A stretch of DNA of 64,000 nt. Origin: Geosiphon pyriformis (lineage: Eukaryota > Glomeromycota > Glomeromycetes > Archaeosporales > Geosiphonaceae). The first letter of the stretch is position 1. Every line of letters starts with the position of its first letter. The notes below the pieces were generated by a model. That model saw only the letters and a program-made list of their open reading frames with translations, did not search any database and was not told the DNA's origin. The stretch lies in NCBI GenBank assembly GCA_016748015.1, contig JAAOMT010000571.1, positions 1-64,000 on the forward strand, read 5' to 3'. Made by a program: the position numbers and the translations under genes. Shown here in pieces: positions 46,660 to 64,000 of the stretch.

Positions 46660-49600
46660 AAACATTTCTCGAATTTTTAGCTCTAATTTTAACTTGTAAT
46701 CTGCAAATTTAAAAACTTATAATAAAATAAATAACTAAAAATACTATTAGCATTTGAAAAATTTATTATTAAATTCATTTTATTTTTTGTTTAAATATTT
46801 TTAAGCCATATAAAAAAAATAATAAACAGTCTTATTTAGAAAGTTTTTTGGTAAACAAAATTTTATTTTCAAATTTTTTTTAATTAAAGTGTTTTATTTA
46901 TGTACATATTTTTAAAGATAAAACTAAGCTAAATCTTATAATTAATAATAGATTATAATATAGTTAAAACCAAATAAAAAAACTGTTTGTTTATAATGGT
47001 TTTTTTGAAACTATATTAGTAAAAAATTAAATATTTAAATGTGTTTTTATCAAACTGAACTTAGATAAATTATTCAATAACAAAAATACTTAAATATCTA
47101 TAAGACTTTTTTTTATAATTAAAATTAGCAAATTATTGATTAACAAAAATAGAACTCTTACTTTTTAATTAATAAAAATGACTATAGTTTTATTATTGTT
47201 AATTAAAATATTATTGATTAAAAAAAACATATTTATAATATTTAAAATATATTGAGTAATTGCTTAAATAATTTTTATTTAAATTAGATTATCAATAAAA
47301 ATTTTAGTAATAAAAAAAAAGTTAATCAATTTAACTTTTAATTTTTTTAATTTTAGTAAAAAATTTAATATTAATTTAGTATTTACAAAAACTTTTTTGC
47401 TTTTTATTTTATATAAAAAAGAATCATAAAAAATTTTTTAGAAAAAATTTTATTTTAGTTTAAATTATTATGTATTTGGTATTTGTTTATTGATTTATAA
47501 TTTATTATAACTTGATTAATTCTATTATTATAAATATTGTCAAAAAGATTTATAAACCTATTACATATTTTTATTTTAAGCCAACTATTTTTTAAATAAT
47601 ACTAACTAACAAAATTATAAACTTTACATATATTTTATAAGATTAGTTAAAACTTGTAATCTTTTTTCAAAGTATTTTTTATTATTAATTTAATTGCAAA
47701 AATTGGAGACTGAATTGTAATATCTTTTAAAACAAAAAAATTATTATTACAAAAAACATTAAATTTACTGTAAATAAATAAAATTTTATTAAAAAAAATC
47801 TTTGAAAAATTTTTTAAGTAATATTAATTAAATTTTTATTTATTTATATAGTTTAAAAATTATTGATATTTATATTTCTTTTCAAAATTAATTATACTTT
47901 AAATAAAAATTTAAAAAATTTAAAAACATATTCAAAACAAAATTATTATAATATTTCCAAAGTTTATTAATAATTTCAAACAAATTAGTGGTTTTTTCTT
48001 TAGATAAGTTTTTAATTATATTTAATATCTTATTATATTTAATAGTATTTTTTTTTTATACTTTATGAGTGAGGTTCAAACACTGTCTAGAACTATACAT
48101 CAAAAAAATAATCTAAACTAGATGTGAATCATGTATTTTTTACATGTAATCAGCCACTTAGGCCGATTAGAACAACACTATTCAGCTATATAGACTGAAA
48201 CAAAATCACCAATATTTGAAAAAAATAAACAAAATCTACAAAAGCCAAAACAAACACCAATAGTATTTATAATATTAAAAAAAACTTTATTATTAATATA
48301 ATTTAAAAGCATATATTAATGTTATTATATACTAAAAATACTGTTTAAAAATTTTTTTTCTTGTTTATTTTTTTATAATTTTATCTACTTTTAATTTAAT
48401 CTTATTAGAATCTAAACCTAATTTTTTTTTAATAATTAAATAATTTAAAATCATTTTTTAAAATGAATATTTCAAAATATTTTTGATAATATAGGCTTTA
48501 TTAATTATAAAGTTTTCTATTTTTTAGTAATAATAGATTTAATATTTAATTTCTTAGTTTTTTAAAACTTAACAAGTTTAAATATTTGATAAAACTTTTT
48601 TATATTAAACAAAATATATTTAATATTATTATAACTAGTTTTAAATCCAAATACATAAAGTTTTATTACTATTAAAAAACATTTAATAACTGATTAAAAA
48701 AGCAAGCTTTTTATTTGGCTTTAACTATAAAACTTTAACATTTATAAAAACCAAAAATTTTAACTTATAGAATTTAAACAAATATTTAGTAAAAATACTA
48801 TTAAAATTCTTAAATCAAGATTTGGTAAATATCTTATTAGTTAAAAAACAAATTATTTTTCAAATATTTTATATTTTATTTAGATTATATAAAGTTTTTA
48901 AAACAAAAAACTTCTTAGAAAATTTAATAACTGTAATTAATATAATATCTTTAAAATAAAACTACTTAATAATATTAATATTTATAATGTTAAATTTTTA
49001 AATATATTTATAAAAAGTATTTAATAATATTTTCAAAAAACCATCTAAGTTTATAAAAACAAAAACAGATCTATAATTAATATTAAAAATTTTTTTAACA
49101 TCTAATATATTATAATTAACTACAGCATTAATAAGATTTACAGAAATTAATATATAGTTTATAGTTTTTTTAATTACTTTAGAATTTATTTAAGTAAATA
49201 CTTTAATAATTAAATTTCTTATTAAAAAATTAACTTGATTTAAATCAAAATATTTTCTAAAATTAACATATTTTTAAAAATTACAAATAACAATTTATTT
49301 ATAGTTTTAACAATTATAAAATTAATTTTTATAGCTTGAAATAAGTAAATAACTAAAATAATACCAATATAAAATTTTAAAACAATAATTAAAAGTTTGT
49401 TTTTAAAAAACAATTTTATTAACAAAAGTTAATTAGCAATTTTAAAAACTTTGCATATATATTTAGTTAAATAATTGTTTATAATAATTGTAATATTAAA
49501 ATCCAAGTAGTTAAACTTTAAATTAGAAGTATAAATTCAAATATTATTAAATTTATTCATAATTTAGAAATGTATTTTATTTTTCAGTTTTGTCTTAATA

Positions 49601-50450
49601 ACAATAAAAATTAAATTATTTGTTTTTTTGTATTATCTAATAATATTTTTCTGTTTTATAAAATTATTTATATCTTTAATATTATATATTGCAATTTTTT
49701 AGATAAATTTAGTTATTAAAAAAAAAAATCATAGTAAAAGCCAAAACCAGATTATTAATTTTAGTTATTAGTTTTATAACAAATTTAAATAAACTTTTTA
49801 TTTGTAATTTTATTTTAACCAAATCCAAAAATACCAAAAACTAAACACAAAAACAGTTTTAATCTTGTTATTAATAATTATACTTAAATTTTTTTATTAC
49901 TATTTATTTACTAAATTCTATAATAAAAAATTACTAATAGTTAACATTATTATTAGTATAAAAAAACAGAAAATAATAATAACATAAAACAGCCAATAAT
50001 AAAATAAAACATATAATATTAGAAATTTCAAAAATTTCAAAAATACCAATAAAAATACCAAAAATTTTAGAAATATTAGAAATTCTAACAATAATTTAAA
50101 AAAATTGTAGAAATATCAAAAATTTTGTATTATAAAAATTTATGTATATATAACAAAAAATTAGAAGTCAAAAAAACAAATATTTTAAAATCAGACAAAT
50201 TTATTTTAATATTAGTTTAGTTTTTATTATTATTTTAATCAAACTATAATTAATTTAATAAAACATATTACTTAAAATATATTTAACATTATTTATTAAT
50301 AGACTTCAATTTATTTTGTTAAAATTCAAATACTTTTTATATTTAATATTATCAACTTTAACTATATTAACTTAACAACATTGAAACAATAGCTTTTAAT
50401 TATAATTATTAATAAAATATTAATTTTTTTTATTATTTCTTTTTTTTTGT
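46660..50450 (-). mobile_element. Old LINE, copy F (RT, endonuclease, part of ORF1)
   Basis: A very A+T-rich minus-strand LINE relic collinear with copy B. The RT 3' half is at about 46690-48050; for example the plus-strand text near 47057 (CTTAGATAAATTATT) parallels copy B near 21119. RT upstream and inter-domain parts follow at 48260-49200 (LGLDSNKIKLKVDKI near 48400). Endonuclease lies at about 49150-49720, including the frame 49240-49425 with LFFKNKLLIIVLKFYIG matching copy B LLFKNKLSVSVIGLYA. ORF1 remnants probably lie beyond; the 5' limit is uncertain. RNase H and the 3' UTR are missing at the low end. It is interrupted at 48051-48258. Confidence 0.65.
48051..48258 (-). mobile_element. 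208-bp LINE 3'-end insertion inside copy F
   Basis: On the minus strand this is the last codons and 3' UTR of the LINE (CAAATATTGGTGATTTTGTT region, then GTGTTGTTCTAATCGGCCTA, GATTACATGT), ending in an A tail seen as T8 at 48051-48058. Perfect 10-bp repeats AATAGTATTT at 48041-48050 and 48259-48268 flank it. Copy F similarity to copy B resumes on both sides. Confidence 0.8.
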
Positions 50451-50869
50451 TGTTATTTTTGTTTTATTAATTGATTAATAAAAAGTATTGAAATTACAAC
50501 ATTAAAAATTGTTTGATAAAAACACTAAAACAAAGCATAAATATAATTATAAAAATTAGAATTATTTACTAAAAAAATATAAACACCAGAATAAACTAGT
50601 TATTAAACCAAAAAAAAATTTATATTAATTATTAATTATAATTATATTAAATTTTTGTATATTATATAAAAAACTCTATTACAAAAATTTTCAGAATACA
50701 ACAACTATTAATCTAAATACCAAGTTATAAAACCAACTAAATCTACTCAAAAAATTTACTTATAATAAAATTTAAGACTAAATTAAAAAATCACTAATAT
50801 AAATATATTTAATTTTTTAGCCAACTTACTAATCTATTTTGTAAAATTGATAAGACTATTATTACAGAT
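50451..50869. other. A+T-rich spacer
   Basis: No recognisable gene or repeat. It may hold the 5' end of copy F, but the 5' hairpin is not visible. Confidence 0.35.
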
Positions 50870-51300
50870 AATTATTTGGAATACTGGAATAAATAACAAA
50901 TTTATAATTTGATACTTAATAATTAAAGTAGTGGTTAATAGTTTTTGAAAGTTTTAATATTTAAAGAATTTAGTTGAGTTTTTTATATAATAAACAGATA
51001 TAAACTTAGTAATTGTTTTCCAAATTTTTTTCTTCAGTGTAAAAGCTGGTTTAATTTGACAGTTATGTCTTTTTGGTAAGTTATTCTTAAGTTTTCACTC
51101 TTGTTTTATAAGTTTTTTATCAAACCATTTTTAATATTAATATCTTAGTGCTTAATCTTTTAATTAATTAGTATACAACATAAAACAAAAAAAAAGAAAA
51201 AAAAGAAAATAAGAAATTAGTATTTCATTAATAGCTATAATCAAAAATTATTGATCTAATATAATTAAGTAGTGAATATTATTAATATAAGTTGCTAATA
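50870..51300 (+). repeat. Dispersed repeat R1, SINE-like (copy 2)
   Basis: Older copy of 40310-40790. Shared landmarks: AATAACAAATTTATAATTTG, TAGTTGAGTT in the B-box position (about 50971), TAATTGTTTTCC, AAGTTATTCTTAAG, TTAGTGCTTAATC near 51147, the A-rich tract near 51180-51215, and AAATTAGTATTTCATTAATAG after it. Confidence 0.5.
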
Positions 51301-51619
51301 AAATTGAAGAATAAAAATTTTATTTTAATAAAGAAAGTAACATAAATTAGATAATAAACAATAATTTTATTTGATATTTTAAACCTATTTTAAAAAATTG
51401 ATTTGGTTTAAGTTCAATTCATAATTCAAATTAAACTTGAACAACATTCAAAATTTGATTTGGTTTGGTTCAATTAGAACTCTAAAGACAGGTTTTGGTT
51501 CAAAAATTGTGATTGATTTTTTTATTTAACATATTATTTGAATTCTAATTATAACTGTTTAACACTTAGATTTTTATATGTTCTTTGAATATATTAATAA
51601 GATTTTGTTGAATTTATAT

Positions 51620-52358
51620 ACTTATTTGATAAAAATGATTTATAAAAAATGTTGTTATTAAAAAAAAACTTTATAACAACTGCTATTCTAGTGTATTGTG
51701 TCTGTTGTATAACAAAAAAATTTTTTAATCATGTTTTTACTTGTTCAAAAAATAGTAATTTATATGTAAATATAATTCAAAAAATAATTATTAAATGAAA
51801 ATTTTTATTTGATATTAAGTTGTTCTTTTTATTAGCAATTATACAAAATTTTTTGCTAAGTTTATCAAATATTGATCTGTATAAAATTTTGTACAAAAAT
51901 TTTGTCACAAATAATTGGTTTAAGAAAGTAATATTAGTGTTTGATAATAAAAAAAAAGACTACTTTAGTGGTAGTAAATTTTGCCTATTAAATTGTGAAA
52001 TGTTATAAAATAGTAATATAAGTTTGTAAATTGAAGTTTAGGACAAATATAAAACATTATAGCATAATTAATAATATAAGTTTAATTTCTGTATTGTTTT
52101 AATTTTTGTTTTTTTATTTATTAAATAACATAGTATAATTGTTTAGAATTAATAAAATTTTTGCTATTAGTTTTGGTTTTTATAAGCTTTGTTTGTTTGT
52201 TTTTTAATTTAGATAATAGTGTAATAATTTAGATTAATATGTAATATAGTTTTAATTAAATTAAGTATTTAGTTATATATAATAAGTATATAAGTCATAT
52301 TTAGTTGAAGTTTTTTGGTTTAATTTTTTATATTAGATAATAATAAGACTACACTTGT
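51620..52358 (+). mobile_element. LINE copy G, 5'-truncated 3' end
   Basis: Relic of the ORF2 C-terminus and 3' UTR. FFNHVFTCSK near 51724 parallels SNHVFTCSK in copy A, and the frame 51820-52008 reads LSLSNIDLYKILYKNFVTNNWFKK, parallel to LSCVHDIGLYALLCKNFVLV. The 3' UTR ends TATTAGATAATAATAAGACT and then runs into (AAT)n. Strongly A+T-rich, old. Confidence 0.7.
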
Positions 52359-52359
52359 A

Positions 52360-52439
<80 letters not shown>
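52359..52439. repeat. (AAT)27 microsatellite at LINE 3' end
   Basis: 81 bp of nearly perfect AAT repeats, directly continuing from the 3' end of LINE copy G. Confidence 0.9.
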
Positions 52440-52440
<1 letters not shown>

Positions 52441-52687
52441 CTTTATTAAAAAATCTTTAAATTTACAAAAACTTTAAATTAATCAATTATAAAAAACACC
52501 AAATTGTAAAAATTTATTTAAAAAATTTATTCATAATAATATTTTTAAAATTTTAATTAATAAATTTGTTTTTGTTAATTAAATTTGTTGTAAAATTTAT
52601 TAATATATTAATTAGTTTGGTTATAATATTGGTAAATATTTTATTTGTTAAAATTGTTAAAATAAAAAAAAACTAGTATATAATTAA

Positions 52688-52885
52688 GTAAAGTCGAATC
52701 GGGCCGAGTTTTCATTTTAAGAAATCGAGTCAAGTTTAGTAGCCTATGACCTGATTCGACTCGTTATTTATCACGTGTAAAAATATTATTGGGTAAAATT
52801 TTATTCTCGACCAATAGAAAAAATAATGACTGATCATCTGTCATTTTTCAAGTTAAAAAAAAAAGTCGACTTGACTCTATAATTA
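52688..52885. repeat. CpG-bearing inverted-repeat block
   Basis: AGTCGAATC (about 52692) and GATTCGACT (about 52753) are perfect inverted repeats. GAGTCAAG (about 52725) and CTTGACTC (about 52869) form a second, overlapping pair. The block contains GGGCCGAG and several CpG, unlike its flanks. It may be a small foldback element; no terminal repeats were confirmed. Confidence 0.45.
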
Positions 52886-53738
52886 AGTAAGAATATAATT
52901 AATTTAAAGATAAAATATAATGTAAATAATTTATTTAATTGAATAAATATGAAAAATAAAACATTTTTTAAGATAATAGTTTTGTAAAAGCTTGAAGTTT
53001 AAATAACAATAATTTAATTTGTATTATACATAAAATAAGCATTTTAAATAAGTTTTTTTTGTTAAATTCAACATAATATACTTTTAATTGGCTTGAATAA
53101 CTGATTATATATTGAAACTGTTTAAATCATATTTATTTTAAAACATATATTGTGTTGTATAATAATTATGTTTTATTTATTAAACAATAAAAAAATTAAT
53201 TAATTAATTTGAAAAGTTATTTGTTTGTACTTGTAATTTGAAAAAAAGATTTATAATTTTACAATAAATTAATATTATAATTAAAATAAATAAATAAATA
53301 ATTTTGTGTAGATAATTTAATTAATTAATTATAATCAAAAATAATATTTTTTAAAAATTTTTTAAATTTAATGCTTTAAAGTTTTGTTTCAAATTTTAGA
53401 TTCATTTTTATATTCACACAATTTGATTTCAACTTGAAAAAAACTTATATTTTGTTATTTTGTCAGTTTGTTTTTAATGTCGACAACTACAAGTGAACTT
53501 TGATAAAAAATCGTTTTCTTTCACTATGTTGATGTAAATATTAAAAATCTTAGCTTTTTTTGGACCTCGAAAACTTAATCCTTTCCCATATTAACCTTTT
53601 TACAATTATAGATAGATTAGATACTGAGGTTAGATCAAAAGAAAATGCTACGGAAAGTAAGTTTAAACTGGATTACTATCAATCTCCGTAGGATTTTTAG
53701 TCACTTTTCAGTATTGGGTCATTTGTTGTTCATGTTTT
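52886..53738. other. A+T-rich spacer before the DnaJ gene
   Basis: No gene seen until the 3' end of the DnaJ gene. Composition becomes gene-like from about 53450, probably the 3' UTR and downstream flank. Confidence 0.4.
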
Positions 53739-55315
53739 TTATGAAACAATGTCCTCTTTAACGCTTTCATAAACTTCACCAATTATCTTTAACCCTTGTG
53801 CCCGTTTTTTTAAAAGAGGTTTTGGTAATCTAGAATCGGAAAGTACACGATCACATACTTCCCTTAATATACTTTCAACTTCAAGTTTGGATCCTTTCCA
53901 TAATGCCATTAGACCCTTGGGAGTACATAAGGAATGTTAAATTGAAATTAAAGAAGCTAATACCAGTAAAAAAAATTCATACTTTGGTGGCAGTTGCCTC
54001 TTCCAATTTACTTTTTTCAGTAGCATCAAGACCTTTCTTTTCTGCTTCTTGCAATTGTGTAAATGATTGCTGTAAATCTATAGCTGATTTCAGTGTAGAA
54101 ATGGTTTCACTGAACACATGTCCTTTTTCCCTGAGAATGTGGCCAAAACGAGGCAGCCCAAAAATTTGTTCTGAACCTAAATATTGTTTAGCCTTTAAGG
54201 AATAGGTAAACCCAATCGCATGCAATAATTCCACCCCATATGATTCTGTTTTGAGCTCATCTGCCTCAAGTTCTATCTTTTTTCTAAATTCGGATGCACC
54301 AGAGTTCTCACTAGCTTCAACATAGAATGATAACTTTTTTATCAAATTTTCAACCAACTTTTGAATCCGTTGCTGCTTGATTTTTTCACGTTCTTCGTCT
54401 AGGCTGGTCTTGTTTGCTTCCCGACGTGCTTTATCTTCAATAGAGGTTCCATTGTTTAACTCATCTACCGCTGCATTTTGTAAAACTTCTTTCATGTCAC
54501 GACCAATCGATATCTCGCCAATAATATCAACAAATCGATCGCCACCAAACTGTTGTCTGAAAAAATCTTCCGGGTTAACTACATAAAAGGTTATAAATAG
54601 GTTTAAACTTCAAATTTAAATGACAAACAATTGAATTATTTGTGTTTAATAAATTTCTGCTTACTGAAGCCACCTTCTGGTTCAACATTTCTTGTCCCGA
54701 ATTCATTGTATTTTTTCCTTAATTCGGGATCTGACAACACTTGATATGCGACTGAAATTTTTTTAAACTAAGTGATAATTGTAGGTACAGGTCAAATTCT
54801 TATTATTATTAGTTTTCATCATTGCAATACATTTTTAGAATTCAACTTACCAACTGTTCGGCCTCATCAGTGTTATTTTTATCTGGGTGAAATTGGAGAG
54901 CAAGCTTATAATATTGCTTTTTGATTTCACTTGCATCTGCAGTAGGTGATACGCCTAAAAGGTCGTAATATTCAGTTTCCAAAGGTTCTTGGTCTAATAG
55001 CCAAAAGTAAGCGGAATGATCACAAAGACGATCAAGTGTGATCAATAGAGTCAAAGAAGTTCACTGATTCAATTAACAACCGTTTCCAAAAAGTTTCGAA
55101 GAAGCCTTTTTCGGCCCTGTTCCATTAGCGGAATTTGTTGAGCTTGTAGCCGACAAGCCGTCATAAGAATTATTAGTTCGGCAAGAGTAACATTGTACTA
55201 TTAATTTAGAAGGGCGGAGAGTTGAATTCAGAGGAAACTCTAGCTCTTTCTGGCACTTAACACATTTTATATGAGCGTGCTCTGGCTTGTGGGAATAAAT
55301 AAGAGGAGTGCTCAT
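53739..55315 (-). CDS. Type III DnaJ (Hsp40) co-chaperone, Caj1/Djp1-like, DnaJ-X domain
   Basis: Hsp70 co-chaperone. Five exons join in frame to 417 residues: 55315-55081, 54993-54851, 54767-54665, 54578-53983, 53915-53739. The N-terminus has two CxxC pairs ([10 protein letters not shown] and CYSCRT), a probable zinc ribbon, then a serine/asparagine linker. J domain about residues 85-150: [19 protein letters not shown], the HPD tripeptide in [29 protein letters not shown]. DnaJ-X domain from [20 protein letters not shown] through a charged helical region to [20 protein letters not shown]. No G/F stretch or cysteine repeats of type I/II proteins. Yeast relatives act in peroxisomal protein import (Djp1) and stress (Caj1); which applies here is not shown. 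The gene is divergent from RPA1. Confidence 0.88.
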
Positions 55316-55571
55316 TATGAATAGTACTCTTTTTCACTTATGAGTTAAAACAGAAAATACATCACCTCTTTTCACCACTTTGTTCTAAATCAATTTTAAT
55401 TGTTTTTATTCGAGGCTAGTTTCTAATTATTGAGGCTGGAGGGTGGCAACTCGAATTCCATTGGATGTATCAAAAATTTTAAAAAATTTCGAGTCTCTCT
55501 ACTGCAAAGTTTCCCTTTTCTATGTTTACCCTTTATTACACTTTTTCTTAAGTCACAAATATTTCTTCAAA
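55316..55571. promoter_or_regulatory. Shared divergent promoter of the DnaJ gene and RPA1
   Basis: 256 bp between the start codons. No TATA box or named operator identified; inferred from layout. Confidence 0.45.
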
Positions 55572-62072
<6,501 letters not shown>

Positions 62073-63232
62073 AAACATTTACTGTTAGAAATAATCTTCT
62101 AATTTTAGTTTACTAAACTCTTGTCCAAAAACACAAAGCTGTGATACTCCTTTTTCTTTTATTGAAAGTAATAATGTTATTGTAATAAATAAAGGTATTA
62201 ATGTTGTTTTGAACAAAATAATTTAAACCTTAATTTAAAATATTAAATTGTTTATGTTTAATACTGGTTTTTTTTTAAAATAAACAACATATTAATGAAT
62301 TTTAACTTAATTAAAAAAATATATTAAATAGAATTATAAACTACATAAAAACAAAGTTAAAAATAAATTTAAAAAACCACAATAAATTTTGTAATCTTTA
62401 TTATAATAAAAAAGTAATTTTACAAGTTCAATTTTTAAATTTTTTAATTAAATTTTAATTTTGGGTAGTTATAATTAACTTTAAAAATTTAAAAATTCTC
62501 TTATATTAACAATAAAATTAAGTACATATTTTATAAACAACATTAATAGTTAAATTATATTGTTTACAGTTAAATTAAGATTAATTGCTATAATTAAAAT
62601 TGATATTTAAAAAAAAAAACAAAGCCTTATTTTCGATTTAAAAATATTATTAGTTAAAGTTTTTTTTTAAATTACTAGAAAATTATTATTGCTATAACAT
62701 TAATATTAGTAATTATTTTTGGTTTGTTTTATTTTTTGGTTATTTAAAATATAATAATAATAATTAATGCAAAAATTATTAAAAAAAACAAAAACTTTAA
62801 CACAAACTTTAAATTAAAAATTTTTAAGATTTTTATTAATAATAATAATAACAAAGCTAAAATTAATTTTAATGTTTTTTTGAAAGAAACTTTAATTGAA
62901 AATAAATTATTAATCAAACAAAGCTGTTTTTAAAATTGAAAATTTTTTTAATTGTTGTTATCTTAATTATATTAATAAAAATATGAGTTTTTAGTTGTAA
63001 ATATTTATTATATAAATTAAAATATTATTATTTTATTTTAAACTTTAAATTATTCCAAGTTTATTAAGTTTTTAATTATTTTTAAAAAGTTTTACTTAAA
63101 AAAATATTTTTTAGTTTACTTACTATATTATACAATTAAAAATATGGGTTTAAGATTAAATATCTTGATAAATTCGGATTTAATACATTTTTTTATTTTG
63201 TAAGTTATTATAAATATATATTTTTATAACTA

Positions 63233-63269
<37 letters not shown>

Positions 63270-64000
63270 GAATATAAATTAAATTTATTCTGATTTTAAT
63301 AATAAGTGTAGTCAAGCAAAAGAACTTTTTTTTAAACATGTTAATAATTCAAGTTATTGTTTAAAAAAGTTCTTGTTAGCTACTTTCTGACAATAATAAT
63401 TAGCTATTTTCTGTTTTATTAATTGCAATGCACCTGATTTTTAATTATTATTATTATTATTATTATTTTTAATTACAATACAGAAAATTTACATTTTATT
63501 TTGGAAAAAAGTTTCAAAAGAGCATTTCCAGGTAGGTTAACACCCAATATTAGCAGCATTATTATTTAAAAATGATTCCAAAATCATTATAATAAATAAT
63601 CTCCAATTCAAATTAGAATAGACAGTCTCGTTTATTATTATTAACATAAATAAAGCTCCAAAGATTTTGTAAGTATATGCCATTATTTGGGGATTGATTG
63701 ATTTGGTTAATTTAATAAATTTTAATAAATTTTTTTTACGGAAAAATCAAAGATAAGGTGAAAAATTTATTTTTTTTCACAAAACTCCAGTTAATTACTA
63801 TTCAAATAATTGTACTAGAGAAGAAAATGAAAGAATTAATACTGCTGTTACTTTCAAGATCTTTAATGATTGATAATAAATTTTTTATACAACCAAAATT
63901 AATTTTGGACTTTGATTTTGAGTTTGTATATATTATTTAATAATTTAAATTACTAAAAAAACACAAAAAAGAAAAGAAAAAGATTATAGAATTTATTTGA
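62073..64000. other. A+T-rich desert with microsatellites
   Basis: Downstream of RPA1. No gene seen. (AAT)n lies at about 63235-63269 and (ATT)n at about 63443-63467. A less A+T-rich patch at 63500-63680 has no recognisable coding content. Confidence 0.5.

Overview
The window looks like nuclear DNA of an arbuscular mycorrhizal fungus (Glomeromycotina). Genes with many short introns sit in two compact islands, separated by extremely A+T-rich DNA built from decayed retrotransposons. The non-LTR (LINE) and LTR elements resemble families I remember from Rhizophagus and its relatives. That placement is from memory of protein families, not from a search.

Layout. 15-15132: a full-length LINE (copy A, + strand), split by an 8.35 kb LTR retrotransposon (4671-13016) with a 4-bp target duplication. 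15440-18260: a truncated LINE (copy C, - strand) and a retroviral-type protease relic. 18858-25655: a second full-length LINE (copy B, - strand), 6.8 kb with a 10-bp target duplication. 25656-30700: A+T-rich DNA holding a worn LTR element (gag and protease, - strand). 30711-36112: gene island 1, with ALG11 (-), a UBE2J1/Ubc6-type E2 (+) and the GOS1 SNARE (-). 36621-52440: a LINE 3' end (E), a LINE 5' end (D), a tRNA-like SINE candidate in two copies, LTR relics with protease and dUTPase, an old LINE (F) with a 208-bp LINE insertion inside it, and a LINE 3' end (G) ending in (AAT)n. 53739-62072: gene island 2, with a Caj1/Djp1-like DnaJ protein (-) and the RNA polymerase I largest subunit (+). 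62073-64000: A+T-rich DNA with microsatellites.

The five host genes are housekeeping genes. In island 1, ALG11 acts in N-glycan precursor assembly at the ER, the E2 is a tail-anchored ER-associated degradation enzyme, and GOS1 is a Golgi SNARE, so all three serve the early secretory pathway. Both islands contain a divergent gene pair with a short shared promoter (212 and 256 bp). All five gene models were joined exon by exon and keep frame: 486, 296, 309, 417 and 1673 residues.

The most informative observations concern transposon decay and structure. ORF2 of both full-length LINEs is broken by stop codons only, with no frameshift seen. The two LTRs of the big element differ largely at paired CA/TG sites, the footprint of decayed CpG. 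A hairpin is conserved at the LINE 5' end in three copies. The LTR element carries a dUTPase but no visible RNase H or integrase; an unrecognised lysine-rich frame lies in their place.
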